This document shows positions 32,588-41,227 of a DNA stretch of 64,000 nt, piece after piece (the stretch's first letter is position 1; the number at the start of each line of letters is the position of its first letter). The notes beneath the pieces were generated by a model, which did not search any database, was not told the origin of the DNA, and saw only the letters and a program-made list of their open reading frames with translations. The stretch lies in the NCBI GenBank assembly GCA_002709405.1, contig PAQV01000087.1:23581-87580 (forward strand). Reading direction: 5' to 3'. Origin of the DNA: Paracoccaceae bacterium. GTDB taxonomy: Bacteria > Pseudomonadota > Alphaproteobacteria > Rhodobacterales > Rhodobacteraceae. The position numbers were made by a program, and so were the translations under genes.

Positions 32588-33344
32588 CGGTCAGCTCCTT
32601 GCCCATGTAGGCCTCTTGCACGATGTCCGAGGCCATGACTTCCGCCGGGGGGCCATCGGCGGCCAGCGCGCCGTTGTGCAGCACGATGATCCGGTCGGCC
32701 AGCGTGCGGATCACGTCCATCTTGTGTTCGACCAGCAGGATGGTGCGGTCGGTGTCGTGTTTCAGCTCGGCGATCAGGTCCAGCACGACGGGCGCTTCGT
32801 CGGCGCTCATGCCCGCGGTGGGTTCGTCGAACATGTAGACCTGCGGATCGAGCGCGATCAGCAGGGCGACCTCCAGCTTGCGCTGGTTGCCGTGGCTGAG
32901 TTCGCTGACCTTCTGGTCCTTCAGCCTGTCCAGCTTGACGCGCTCCAGCACGGCCATGGCGGCCACGGTCAGCTCGGTATGGCTGGAGGCCATGGAGAAC
33001 AGCGAAAAGCCCTTGTGCTGGTGGGCCTGGATCACCAGCCGCACGTTTTCCAGCACGCTGAGGTCGGGAAACAGGTTGGTCAGCTGGAACGCCCGGCCCA
33101 GCCCCTTGCGGCAGCGGTCGGCCACGCCCAGGCGGGTGATATCCTCTCCCATCAGGGATACGGTCCCGGATGTGACCGGGATCTGGCCGGAAATCAGGTT
33201 GAAATAGGTGGTCTTGCCAGCGCCGTTGGGGCCGACAATGGCGGTCAGCTCACCGGCGTGGAAGGCGCACGACACGGCATCCACCGCCACGTGTCCACCG
33301 AACCGCACGGTCAGACCGTCAGTTTCCAGAAGCGTCTGGGTCAA
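32580..33344 (-). CDS. livG: ABC transporter ATPase LivG
   Basis: 254 aa ATPase. Walker A 'VGPNGAGKTTYFNLISGQIP', the LivG insert 'RKGLGRAFQLTNLFPDLSV', signature 'LSHGNQRKLEVALLIA', Walker B 'QVYMFDEPTAGMSADEAPVV', switch 'ILLVEHKMDVI'. The start codon is TTG at 33344, with AAAGGCAA upstream; no better ATG in the right place. A hairpin lies between it and the binding-protein gene. Confidence 0.92.
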   Translation of the reverse strand: MTQTLLETDGLTVRFGGHVAVDAVSCAFHAGELTAIVGPNGAGKTTYFNLISGQIPVTSGTVSLMGEDITRLGVADRCRKGLGRAFQLTNLFPDLSVLENVRLVIQAHQHKGFSLFSMASSHTELTVAAMAVLERVKLDRLKDQKVSELSHGNQRKLEVALLIALDPQVYMFDEPTAGMSADEAPVVLDLIAELKHDTDRTILLVEHKMDVIRTLADRIIVLHNGALAADGPPAEVMASDIVQEAYMGKELTDV

Positions 33345-33440
33345 GGGATTGCCTTTCTCGGGCCGTCAGGGGGGCCATTCTCGGGCGAGGGTCGGGACGA
33401 GGCCAAAACGGGCCCCGGGTCTTGGGTATTGCCGGTCTTT

Positions 33441-33472
33441 GGATCGGGGCGCACAGCCGCGCGCCCCGATCC
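33441..33472 (-). terminator. Strong hairpin between binding-protein and livG genes
   Basis: GGATCGGGGCGC (33441-33452) pairs perfectly with GCGCCCCGATCC (33461-33472), 12 bp with an 8-base loop, no T-tract. It lies 27 bp after the binding-protein stop. Such hairpins commonly attenuate transcription or stabilise the 3' end so that binding protein exceeds the membrane parts. Confidence 0.7.
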
Positions 33473-33498
33473 GGGACAAGGACAGGGACGGGCCGCGA

Positions 33499-34671
33499 TC
33501 AGTCGCGGACCGGAATGTCCATCTCGTCGATGCCGATCTCGCGGACCAGGACGGGCACACCGTAATCCTTGCCCTCCTGGATCTCGGTCACGAAGTGGTA
33601 CATCGGCTGCATGGCCTGGTGGTCTTCGGGCCGGAAGACCATGGTGCCTTTGGGCGTGGGGAACTCCATGCCTTCCATCGCCTCGATCAGGGCGAAGGTG
33701 TCATCGGCGCCCCCGGCCTTCTTGATGGCCTCGACCACGGCGATGCCCGCCGCCATGCCACCCGCGGTGAAGAAATCGGGCGGGGTGCCGAAGCGCTCCA
33801 TGTGCTGGGCGACCAGCCAGTCGTTCACGTCGTTCTTGGGGATCTCGTAGTAGTAATACGTGGCCCCTTCCATGCCCGGCAGTTCCTTGTAGGCCGTCAG
33901 GGCCGCCAGGATGTTGCCGCCCGTGGCGATTTCGATGCCGAAGCGCGAGGGGTCCATGGCGTTGATCTTGCCCATCGGGTTGCCGCCACCGGCCCAGATG
34001 ATGAACAGTTTCTTTTCGCCCTCGATGTCACCCATGGCCTGGAAGATCCGTTCCGCCGCGGCGGTGAAATCGGTGGTGTCGGTGGGCACGTATTCTTCAT
34101 GCGCCAGGGTCGCGCCGGTGGCTTCCAGGGCCTCCTTGAACGCCGCCACCCCGTCGCGGCCGAAGGCGTAATCCTGGGCCAGGGTTGCAACGGTCACGCC
34201 TTCTCCGCCCAGGGCCACGGCATTGGCGATGGCATCCTGGGACGAGTTGCGCCCGGTGCGGAAGATGAACTGGTTGCGGTTCTCGCCGGTGATGGAATCG
34301 GCCACGGCCGGCTCGACGATCAGGATGCGCTCGTATTCCTCGGCCACGGGCAGCATGGCCAGCGCCACGCCCGAGGACACCGGACCCACCGCGATATGCG
34401 CGTCATCGTCGCCATAGGCCTCGGCCAGCAGGGCCTTGCCGATGTCGGGCTTCAGCTGGGTGTCCTTCTCGATGACGGTGATCGGGTCTCCGTTGATCTC
34501 CATCGTGCCATCGGACGCGTATTCAAGGCCCATCATCAGGCCGACATGCGATTGCGCGGCATAGGCTTCGAAGGGGCCGGTCTTGCCATAGACATGGGCG
34601 ATGCGGATTTCGGCGGCCAGCGGCGAGGCGGCCAGAAATGCCGCCAGGCCCAGGGCGAGCGTGCGTTTCAT
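33499..34671 (-). CDS. ABC transporter substrate-binding protein (Leu/Ile/Val-type)
   Basis: 390 aa periplasmic protein. Signal peptide 'MKRTLALGLAAFLAASPLAA' then mature 'EIRIAHVYGKTGPF'. Type I periplasmic-binding fold marks: 'AVGPVSSGVALAMLPVAEEY', 'FIFRTGRNSSQDAIANAVAL', 'LAQDYAFGRDGVAAFKEALE'. ATG 34671 is chosen for the signal peptide. First gene of the leftward livGFHM-hydrolase operon. Sequence features fit the broader HAAT set that also takes amides or aromatic acids, so the ligand is not certain. Confidence 0.88.
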   Translation of the reverse strand: MKRTLALGLAAFLAASPLAAEIRIAHVYGKTGPFEAYAAQSHVGLMMGLEYASDGTMEINGDPITVIEKDTQLKPDIGKALLAEAYGDDDAHIAVGPVSSGVALAMLPVAEEYERILIVEPAVADSITGENRNQFIFRTGRNSSQDAIANAVALGGEGVTVATLAQDYAFGRDGVAAFKEALEATGATLAHEEYVPTDTTDFTAAAERIFQAMGDIEGEKKLFIIWAGGGNPMGKINAMDPSRFGIEIATGGNILAALTAYKELPGMEGATYYYYEIPKNDVNDWLVAQHMERFGTPPDFFTAGGMAAGIAVVEAIKKAGGADDTFALIEAMEGMEFPTPKGTMVFRPEDHQAMQPMYHFVTEIQEGKDYGVPVLVREIGIDEMDIPVRD

Positions 34672-34925
34672 GTGATTGATCCTCCCGATTATCACTCCCG
34701 GACAGATGAAACATGAATCAATATTCAGGTCAATTCCGGAGTGAGCTTTCCCACCGTCACCCGACCATAGCCGGCCGCCTTTGACGCCCAGGTGACACTT
34801 GGCAGACGGGGCAGGACGTCAGGGCATCTTTCGGCGCTTTCCGACCGGTCGGGCCATTGCGGCATTTTCCACGGGCGGGACACTCTGTAGAGGTATGGCA
34901 AGACGCAACAACGGGATGACACGCC

Positions 34926-35660
34926 ATGAGCCTTCGGATGACCGACACCTTCATCAAGCCGATGCACCCCGAGGGCATCCGGTTCGTGGCCATCTTCGGG
35001 GCCATCACGCTGGGCTTGTGGCTGGTGTCGGATTTCCTGGCGCTGATCGGGCTGGGGCTGACGGTCTGGTGCTACTACTTCTTCCGTGATCCCGAGCGGG
35101 TGCCGCCCGCCCGGGACGGGCTGGTGATCAGCCCCGCCGATGGCATCGTGTCGATCATCGAACCGGCCGTGCCCCCGGCCGAGCTGGGCATGGATGCCAC
35201 GCCCCGCACGCGGGTCAGCATCTTCATGTCGGTGTTCAACTGCCACGTGAACCGCGTGCCCGTGGCCGGAGAGGTCACGGCCATCGCCTATCACCCGGGC
35301 AAGTTCTTCAATGCCTCGCTGGACAAGGCCAGCGCCGAGAACGAGCGCAACAGCCTGCGGGTGCGCATGGACTGCGGGCGCGAACTGGCGGTGGTGCAGA
35401 TCGCCGGCCTGGTGGCCCGGCGCATCGTCTGTTTCATCGAGGAAGGCGCGCGGATGTCGGCCGGAGAGCGCTTTGGCCTGATCCGGTTCGGCTCGCGCCT
35501 GGACGTCTACCTGCCCGAGGGCACCGAGCCGCTGGTCAGCGTCGGCCAGACCATGGTCGCCGGGGAAACCGTGCTGGCCGAGTTGCCGGCGGTGCCGCAG
35601 CCAGAGCCTCAGCCGGAGACAGGGACCGACCCGGCCGGAGTACCCGGGGCGCAGGCGTGA
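34926..35660 (+). CDS. psd: Phosphatidylserine decarboxylase
   Basis: 244 aa, short archaeal/alphaproteobacterial-type Psd. Makes phosphatidylethanolamine from phosphatidylserine. An N-terminal membrane hairpin ('[20 protein letters not shown]') is followed by '[20 protein letters not shown]' and the self-cleavage site in '[12 protein letters not shown]', where the Gly-Ser bond yields the pyruvoyl cofactor. A proline/glutamate-rich tail (about 220-240) is not part of the catalytic core. Its stop shares a base with the pssA start. First of three phospholipid genes. Confidence 0.95.
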   Translation: MSLRMTDTFIKPMHPEGIRFVAIFGAITLGLWLVSDFLALIGLGLTVWCYYFFRDPERVPPARDGLVISPADGIVSIIEPAVPPAELGMDATPRTRVSIFMSVFNCHVNRVPVAGEVTAIAYHPGKFFNASLDKASAENERNSLRVRMDCGRELAVVQIAGLVARRIVCFIEEGARMSAGERFGLIRFGSRLDVYLPEGTEPLVSVGQTMVAGETVLAELPAVPQPEPQPETGTDPAGVPGAQA

Positions 35661-36415
35661 TGTCGGGACCGTCCACGCCTCCTCCGCCACCGGAGCTGTC
35701 GATCACGCAGCTTCTGCCGAACATGCTGACCATCGCGGCCGTCTGTGCCGGGGTCTCGGCGATCCGGTTCGGGGTGCACGGCAACTACGTGCTGGCCGTG
35801 CAACTGATCCTGGCCGCCGCCGTGCTGGACGGGCTGGACGGGCGGCTGGCCCGGGCGCTGGACAGCCAAAGCAAGGTCGGGGCGGAACTGGATTCCCTGG
35901 CCGATTTCGTCAACTTCGGAGTCGCCCCGCCGCTGGTCGTGTATTTCTGGGGATTGCAGTCGATGCCCAATATCGGCTGGCTGGCGGTGCTGGTCTTTGC
36001 CGTCTGTTGCGTGGTCCGGCTGGCCCGGTTCAACGTCGCCAGCAATTCCGAAAGCGCGCCCGCCGACAACCGGTTCTTCACCGGCATCCCGTCGCCCGCC
36101 GGGGCGCTGCTGGTGATGCTGCCGCTTTACCTGTCCTTTGCCGTGGCCGACCAGCGGATCCTGCCCAGCTGGATGATCTGCCTTTACATGGCCGTGATCG
36201 GCGCCCTGATGATCAGCAAGATTCCGACCTGGTCCTTCAAGGCCCAGAAGATCCCCCGTGAACGTGTGCGCTATTTTTTCGTCGGTTTCGCGCTGCTCGG
36301 CGCTGCTTTGCTGACGTTCACGTGGGTGTCATTGGCGATGCTTTGCGTTGCCTACGTGGCCATTGTTATCGTCGCATTGGTTAACGAGAAACGCCGGAAG
36401 ACCCAGGAGGACTGA
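35660..36415 (+). CDS. pssA: CDP-diacylglycerol-serine O-phosphatidyltransferase
   Basis: 251 aa integral membrane enzyme with several hydrophobic segments. Makes phosphatidylserine from CDP-diacylglycerol and serine, the substrate of the Psd encoded just upstream. The CDP-alcohol phosphatidyltransferase signature is complete: 'DGLDGRLARALDSQSKVGAE' followed by 'LDSLADFVNFG'. ATG 35660 is used; a GTG one codon earlier (35657) is an alternative. Only 4 bp separate its stop from the pmtA start. Confidence 0.95.
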   Translation: MSGPSTPPPPPELSITQLLPNMLTIAAVCAGVSAIRFGVHGNYVLAVQLILAAAVLDGLDGRLARALDSQSKVGAELDSLADFVNFGVAPPLVVYFWGLQSMPNIGWLAVLVFAVCCVVRLARFNVASNSESAPADNRFFTGIPSPAGALLVMLPLYLSFAVADQRILPSWMICLYMAVIGALMISKIPTWSFKAQKIPRERVRYFFVGFALLGAALLTFTWVSLAMLCVAYVAIVIVALVNEKRRKTQED

Positions 36416-36419
36416 TTTC

Positions 36420-37034
36420 GTGGACATCGAAGCCGTCGGCACCGCCTATGCAAGGTGGGCGCCGGTTTATGACCAGACGTTCGGAGCCGTGACGCAAGCA
36501 GGGCGAAAGGGGGCCGTGGGGCTGATCAACGACGGGGCGGGTTCTGTCCTGGAAGTGGGGGTCGGCACCGGGCTGGCCCTGGAACATTACGCGCCGCACC
36601 TGAAGGTGACGGGCGTGGATTTCAGCGAAGACATGTTGGACAAGGCCCGCACCCGGGTGACCGAGAAGGGCCTGGCCCATGTAGAGGCCCTGCGCCAGAT
36701 GGATGCCCGGGCGATGGATTTTCCCGACGGTCATTTCGACAGCGTGGCCGCGATGCATGTGCTGTCGGTTGTGCCCGAGCCGGAACAGGTGATGTCGGAA
36801 ATCGCCCGGGTCTGCAAACCTGGCGGCAAGGTTGTGATCACAAACCATTTCCAGCGCGACACCGGCGCCCTGGCCGCCATCGAAAAGGTCGCGGCGCCTT
36901 TGTCGAACCTGTTGGGATGGCATTCCGATTTCGCGATCGAGCGTGTCTTGCAGGATGACCGGCTGGTCGTCGAGCACCGGCGCAGCCTGCCGCCCATGGG
37001 CATGATGACCCTGCTGGTCCTGCGCAAGATCTGA
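36420..37034 (+). CDS. pmtA: Phosphatidylethanolamine N-methyltransferase, Rhodobacter type
   Basis: 204 aa, SAM-dependent, soluble or membrane-associated. Converts phosphatidylethanolamine stepwise to phosphatidylcholine. N-terminus 'YARWAPVYDQTFGAVTQAGR' and motif I 'VLEVGVGTGLALEHYA' are characteristic of the Rhodobacter/Sinorhizobium-type PmtA; 'VTGVDFSEDMLDKARTRVTE' completes the cofactor site. Start is GTG 36420, 7 bases after AGGAGG. As third gene of psd-pssA-pmtA it completes a PS-to-PE-to-PC route in one transcript. Confidence 0.9.
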   Translation: MDIEAVGTAYARWAPVYDQTFGAVTQAGRKGAVGLINDGAGSVLEVGVGTGLALEHYAPHLKVTGVDFSEDMLDKARTRVTEKGLAHVEALRQMDARAMDFPDGHFDSVAAMHVLSVVPEPEQVMSEIARVCKPGGKVVITNHFQRDTGALAAIEKVAAPLSNLLGWHSDFAIERVLQDDRLVVEHRRSLPPMGMMTLLVLRKI

Positions 37035-37049
37035 CCGTCACTCGGGCAC

Positions 37050-37070
37050 CCGGGGGGCTTGTCCCCCCGG
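37050..37070. terminator. Bidirectional-looking hairpin between pmtA and the MCE operon
   Basis: CCGGGGGG pairs with CCCCCCGG around CTTGT. Lies 15 bp after the pmtA stop and 29 bp after the end of the convergent lipoprotein gene. No good T-tract on either side. Confidence 0.6.
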
Positions 37071-37099
37071 TTGATCCCCCTTGGGTTGGGCCGCGTCGA

Positions 37100-37705
37100 T
37101 TAGCGGATGCCAGAATTCGCGATCTCGGCCCCAAGCCGGGTGACAACGCGGCTCATCGCGGCCGAAACGGCGGTGAAATCGACCGCCCCGTCTTCGGTCT
37201 GGGGCAGGGGTTCGGTCAGCACGCTGCGGCCCATGCGCACGACGCTGTCGTCGACCGGGTTCAGCACGGTCCAGCGCGCATCCAGAACCACCCCGCCATC
37301 CGAGCGGGCCTCGAACCCGTTGACCTGGACGACGACCTGGTAGCGCAGGGTGTCCGAGGTGGTCCACGGGTACAGATGGATCCGGTCGGTGCCCAGTTGC
37401 TGGGACAGGGATTCCCCCAGCACCATCTGGAAATTGCTGGTCAGGTTGCCGCCCCAGCGGTTCAGGTTGTCCACCTGCAGGGTCGTCGGCCCGTCGCGGG
37501 TGACGATTTCGGCCCGCTCCAGGTATTCCGGCATGGTGACCGGCCCGACCCCCAGGCTGACGCCGTTGCGCCGGGTCGTCGTGGTCTGGGCCACGGCGGC
37601 AGAGGGCGTGGCCCCGGGCGACAGGACAAAGAAGCTGGACGGCTGGCCGGAACAGGCGGCCAGGCCAAGCACGAGGGGCAACAACAGGACTTTGCGTAAG
37701 GTCAT
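37100..37705 (-). CDS. PqiC-like lipoprotein of an MCE lipid transporter
   Basis: 201 aa. Lipoprotein signal 'LLLPLVLGLAAC' with lipobox Cys18, then an ABC-transport auxiliary (PqiC/DUF330) domain: 'FFVLSPGATPSAAV' and 'VGPVTMPEYLERAEIVTRDG', 'RWGGNLTSNFQMVLGESLSQ'. Probably an outer-membrane-anchored partner that docks the MCE protein encoded just upstream. Last gene of the leftward mlaE-mlaF-mlaD-like operon. Confidence 0.85.
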   Translation of the reverse strand: MTLRKVLLLPLVLGLAACSGQPSSFFVLSPGATPSAAVAQTTTTRRNGVSLGVGPVTMPEYLERAEIVTRDGPTTLQVDNLNRWGGNLTSNFQMVLGESLSQQLGTDRIHLYPWTTSDTLRYQVVVQVNGFEARSDGGVVLDARWTVLNPVDDSVVRMGRSVLTEPLPQTEDGAVDFTAVSAAMSRVVTRLGAEIANSGIR

Positions 37706-37719
37706 GGCTTTGTCCTGCC

Positions 37720-39171
37720 CTATCTCTTGCCGGTCAGCAAGGCGTTGGGGTTGCGTTCAAGATAGTCGGCCAGCTGCCGCAACGAGGTCGCGGCCCGGCG
37801 GATCTCGGCCAGGGTGGCCTCCAGCTGGGCAACGGTCGGAGAGTTCGGCCGCACCAGCGATCCCGCCCCCTGGATGACGGAGCGCGCGTCCTGCGCCGCG
37901 CCCTGGGCCGTGTCCAGGACATCGTCGGCCTTGGTCATGATCTGCCGGGTGCTGCCGCTGATGTCGCCGATCAGGGTGCGCAGGTCCAGGATGGCCGCAT
38001 CGCTATTTTCCAGCGTGTCGCGGGCCGAGCGCATCGCCGCCTGGGCATCGTTCAGCAGGGGATCAAGCCGGGCATCCAGCCCGCTGGCCAGGTCTCCGAC
38101 ATTGCGGATCGGCTCGCGCGCCTCGGTCAGGGTGTCGGTGGCCGCCGCCATCGCGGTACGGGCATCGGCGATGAAGGGCCCGGCCTCGCGGTCGAGCGTG
38201 TCCAGCAGGCTGTCGGTCCGGTCCAGCGCGCTTTGGGCACTGGCCAGCGTGTCCTGCACAGTCTGGGTGATCGGGCCAAGATCGCCCTGGACCGACGTGA
38301 TCACGGTGCCGGCCTGCTGCGCCACGGTCTGCACGCTGTCCAGCGCCTGTTGCAACGACAGGGTCAGGGGCGTGATCTGGACGGCCAGGGCATCGGCCAT
38401 GCCCTCGATCTTGCCGATGGCCTCGGCCGCGATCTGGAACACCTCGCCCGGCTTCATGGCCATGCGCGCGCGCGCCTCGTCGACGGTGGCCCGGATGCCC
38501 GACACGGTGGCCGTGATGTCGTCGACCAGGGGCGTGACCCGGCCCGACACCGCGTCGACCGCCTCGCTGATCTGCACCACGCTGTCCGAGGTCGCGCTGA
38601 TCGCCGTTTCGATCTTGCCGGCGATTTCCTCCAGCGGCAGTTCCTGGGCGATGTCGGCCAGACGGGTGACGCTGGCCTTCAGCTTTTCCATGTCCGAGGG
38701 CAGGGTGGGGATTTCAGGATAGCGGCCCTCGATCCCGGTCACGTTGGCCGTCGTGGCGGGCCTGAAGTCCAGCTCGACGCTCAGCTGGCCGGTCACGAAG
38801 GATTGCATGCCCAGCTCGGCCCGCAGGCCATGGTCGATCATCTGTTCGGTGGTGCCCCGGTTCTCGGCGGTCAGGCCCTGGATCTTCTGGGGCTCCAGTT
38901 CGATTTCGACCGGGATGAAGATCGATACGTCGCGCCCGGTGCCGGGCACGAAGGTGATGCCGATGTTCGTCACCTGGCCCAGCCGGACCCCGCGAAAGTT
39001 CACCGGGGCACCGGGCAGCAGCCCGGCCACCGAGCCTTCGAAATACAGCACGAACCGTTCGGTCGGGGCGAACAGGTTCCGCCCGCCGAACACGACCACG
39101 CAGGCCAGGCCCAGGGCAAAGGCGCCGACGACGAACAGGCCGACGCGCTTGGGGTCAGCGCGCCTGCTCAC
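37720..39171 (-). CDS. MlaD/MCE-domain periplasmic lipid-binding protein
   Basis: 483 aa. One N-terminal membrane helix ('VGLFVVGAFALGLACVVVFG'), then one MCE domain ('YFEGSVAGLLPGAPVNFRGV' is its signature, about residues 43-150), then a long, mostly helical C-terminal region (about 170-480) rich in Ala, Asp, Thr and Val that could form a needle-like extension. Such MCE proteins form hexamers that carry phospholipids across the periplasm. Starts at GTG 39171, overlapping the ATPase stop (GTGA). Single-MCE with long tail differs from E. coli MlaD (about 180 aa). Confidence 0.88.
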   Translation of the reverse strand: MSRRADPKRVGLFVVGAFALGLACVVVFGGRNLFAPTERFVLYFEGSVAGLLPGAPVNFRGVRLGQVTNIGITFVPGTGRDVSIFIPVEIELEPQKIQGLTAENRGTTEQMIDHGLRAELGMQSFVTGQLSVELDFRPATTANVTGIEGRYPEIPTLPSDMEKLKASVTRLADIAQELPLEEIAGKIETAISATSDSVVQISEAVDAVSGRVTPLVDDITATVSGIRATVDEARARMAMKPGEVFQIAAEAIGKIEGMADALAVQITPLTLSLQQALDSVQTVAQQAGTVITSVQGDLGPITQTVQDTLASAQSALDRTDSLLDTLDREAGPFIADARTAMAAATDTLTEAREPIRNVGDLASGLDARLDPLLNDAQAAMRSARDTLENSDAAILDLRTLIGDISGSTRQIMTKADDVLDTAQGAAQDARSVIQGAGSLVRPNSPTVAQLEATLAEIRRAATSLRQLADYLERNPNALLTGKR

Positions 39172-39998
39172 GGCCGGGCCATGCCGGGGCGGGTGGGGCT
39201 GTCGGAGGGCATGGATACCTCTTGCGGCTGTGCGGACCGTCCGCGGTTCAAAAAGTCGCGCACCTCGGCATTGGAGCCATGGTCGCGCAGGTCTTTCGGG
39301 TTTCCGGAGGCGATGGCCGTCTTGGTGACCGCATCCAGGAAGATGGAATTGTTCCCGATCGCGAAAATGCTGTCCAGCTCGTGGGTCACCACGACGATGG
39401 TCGTGTCCAGGCTGTCCCGCAATTCCAGGATCAGGTCGTCCAGGCGTTTTGAACTAAGCGGGTCCAGCCCGGCCGAGGGTTCATCGAAGAACAGGATCGC
39501 GGGGTCAAGGGCCATGGCCCTGGCGATACCCGCCCGTTTCTGCATCCCGCCCGAGATCTCGGAGGGATAGTAATCCTCGAACCCCGAGAGGCCGACCAGA
39601 GCCAGTTTCATCGCCGCCAGGTCGCGTATGTCGGCGGGCGGCAGGTCGGTGTATTCGCCAAGCGGCAGGCCGACGTTTTCGGCCAGCGTCATCGAGCTCC
39701 ACAAGGCCCCGCTTTGATAGAGAACGCCGAACCCGCGCATCATCGCCTCGCGCGTGGCCGGGGCGGCGGGCCAGAACTCGCCCCGGGCATAGCGCACGGT
39801 GCCGGCGGCGGGGGGCTTCAGGCCGATCAGGCTTTTCAGCACGGTGCTTTTGCCGCAGCCGCTGCCGCCCATGATGATGAAGATGTCGCCGTGATCGACC
39901 GTGAAACTCAGGTTCTTCTGGATGACGAAATCGCCGTAGGCGAGGGTCAGGTCGTCGACGATGATCTGGGGCGTCTTGCCGGGTGTCTTTTCGGGCAT
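39168..39998 (-). CDS. MCE transporter ATPase (MlaF-like)
   Basis: 276 aa ATPase of the Mla/Ttg2A group. Walker A 'IMGGSGCGKSTVLKSLIGLK', signature 'ISGGMQKRAGIARAMA', Walker B 'AILFFDEPSAGLDPLSSKRL', switch 'TIVVVTHELDSIFAIGNN'. The C-terminal tail (about 245-276) is divergent. It energises the MlaE-like permease encoded 6 bp upstream. Confidence 0.92.
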   Translation of the reverse strand: MPEKTPGKTPQIIVDDLTLAYGDFVIQKNLSFTVDHGDIFIIMGGSGCGKSTVLKSLIGLKPPAAGTVRYARGEFWPAAPATREAMMRGFGVLYQSGALWSSMTLAENVGLPLGEYTDLPPADIRDLAAMKLALVGLSGFEDYYPSEISGGMQKRAGIARAMALDPAILFFDEPSAGLDPLSSKRLDDLILELRDSLDTTIVVVTHELDSIFAIGNNSIFLDAVTKTAIASGNPKDLRDHGSNAEVRDFLNRGRSAQPQEVSMPSDSPTRPGMARP

Positions 39999-40004
39999 GG
40001 CGGC

Positions 40005-41156
40005 TCAGATCCCGAGGATGTTGGTGACGACGGCAAAGATGCCGTCGAAGACGATGATCATGACGATGGCCATGACCACGGCCGATGTGGCGGCATCCCC
40101 CACGGCCGAGGCGCTGCGGCCCGACTGGATGCCCTTCAGGCAGCCGGTGATGGCCACGATGATGCCGAAGAAGACGCTTTTGATGATGCCCAGGGACAGG
40201 TCGGTGAGCGTCGTGCTCAGCGCGGTTTCCAGGTAGTATTCGGTGGGCGTCAGGCCAAGCATACCCACGCCGACGATGGCCCCGCCAAGGATGCCCATGA
40301 CGTTGGAATAGATCGTCAGCAGCGGCATCATCAGGATCAGGGCCAGCATCCTGGGCAGGACCAGGAATTCCATCGGGTCGAAGCCCAGCGTGCGGAAGGC
40401 GTCGATTTCCTCGTTGACCTGCATCGTGCCCAGCTGGGCGGCAAAGGCCGCGCCGGTCCGGCCGGCCATGATGATGCCCGTCATGATCGCGGCCATTTCG
40501 CGGGCCATGGCGATGGACACCAGGTCGGCCACGTAGATCTGCGCGCCGAAGGGCCGCAGCTGGATGGCGCCGACAAAGGCCAGGATCAACCCGATCAGCA
40601 CCGAGATCAGCGACACGATGGGCAGGGCCCGCACGCCGCAATCCTCGATCATGGCCATCAGGTCGACCCGGCGGAAGCGGGCCCGGCCGACCAGGAACCG
40701 GCCAAGGGCAATCGTGGCCTCGCCCATGAAAGAGATGAAGGCCATCGTGTCCCGGCCGGTCTCGATCACCTGGCCGCCAAGCCGGGTCAGCAGGCCGGGC
40801 CGTTCGCTGCGGCGCCGGGCGCCCTGGCGCTCGGGCACGGCGGTGGCCAGGTCGATCAGCCGCCGGGCCCCTTGCGGCAGGCCGTCCATGTCGAAGCGGA
40901 TCCCGCTGTCGTCCCCATGTTGGACAAGGTGCAGGATGGCGGTGACAAAGGTGCTGTCCCAGTCGCTCAGGCCGGTCGTGTCGAAGGCGATCGCGGTCAG
41001 CGCCGTCCCGGTGCTCACCGCCTTGACCAGGCCGGAATGCCCGGGGGTGGGGGCCTCCAGGATCCAGTCGCCGCCGATGACCAACGTCGCCGTGCCCGTA
41101 CCGGTAGAACGCAGGTCCAGGCGGACCGGATCGGGAGATGTCTGGGCGGGTAACAT
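40005..41156 (-). CDS. MlaE-like permease with N-terminal STAS domain
   Basis: 383 aa. Residues about 10-110 form a STAS-like domain ('LVIGGDWILEA', 'AIAFDTTGLSDWDSTFVTAI'), a role that E. coli gives to the separate MlaB. The rest is the MlaE permease: 'VDLMAMIEDCGVRALPIVSL', 'GRTGAAFAAQLGTMQVNEEI' with 'DAFRTLGFDPMEFLVLPRML' (the ATPase-contact helix). First gene of the operon. Likely moves phospholipid between inner membrane and the MCE protein; direction cannot be told. Confidence 0.92.
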   Translation of the reverse strand: MLPAQTSPDPVRLDLRSTGTGTATLVIGGDWILEAPTPGHSGLVKAVSTGTALTAIAFDTTGLSDWDSTFVTAILHLVQHGDDSGIRFDMDGLPQGARRLIDLATAVPERQGARRRSERPGLLTRLGGQVIETGRDTMAFISFMGEATIALGRFLVGRARFRRVDLMAMIEDCGVRALPIVSLISVLIGLILAFVGAIQLRPFGAQIYVADLVSIAMAREMAAIMTGIIMAGRTGAAFAAQLGTMQVNEEIDAFRTLGFDPMEFLVLPRMLALILMMPLLTIYSNVMGILGGAIVGVGMLGLTPTEYYLETALSTTLTDLSLGIIKSVFFGIIVAITGCLKGIQSGRSASAVGDAATSAVVMAIVMIIVFDGIFAVVTNILGI

Positions 41157-41227
41157 GTATTAACAGGTTTCACGACTGGCGCGGGCTGTAAAGATCCGTG
41201 GCCGCGCGTGCCCTATGCCCCGGGCGG

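Noticed and set aside
34672..34925. tRNA or small gene between the binding protein and psd
   Set aside because: No cloverleaf, no coding pattern; only promoter-like and leader sequence for the two divergent operons was seen.
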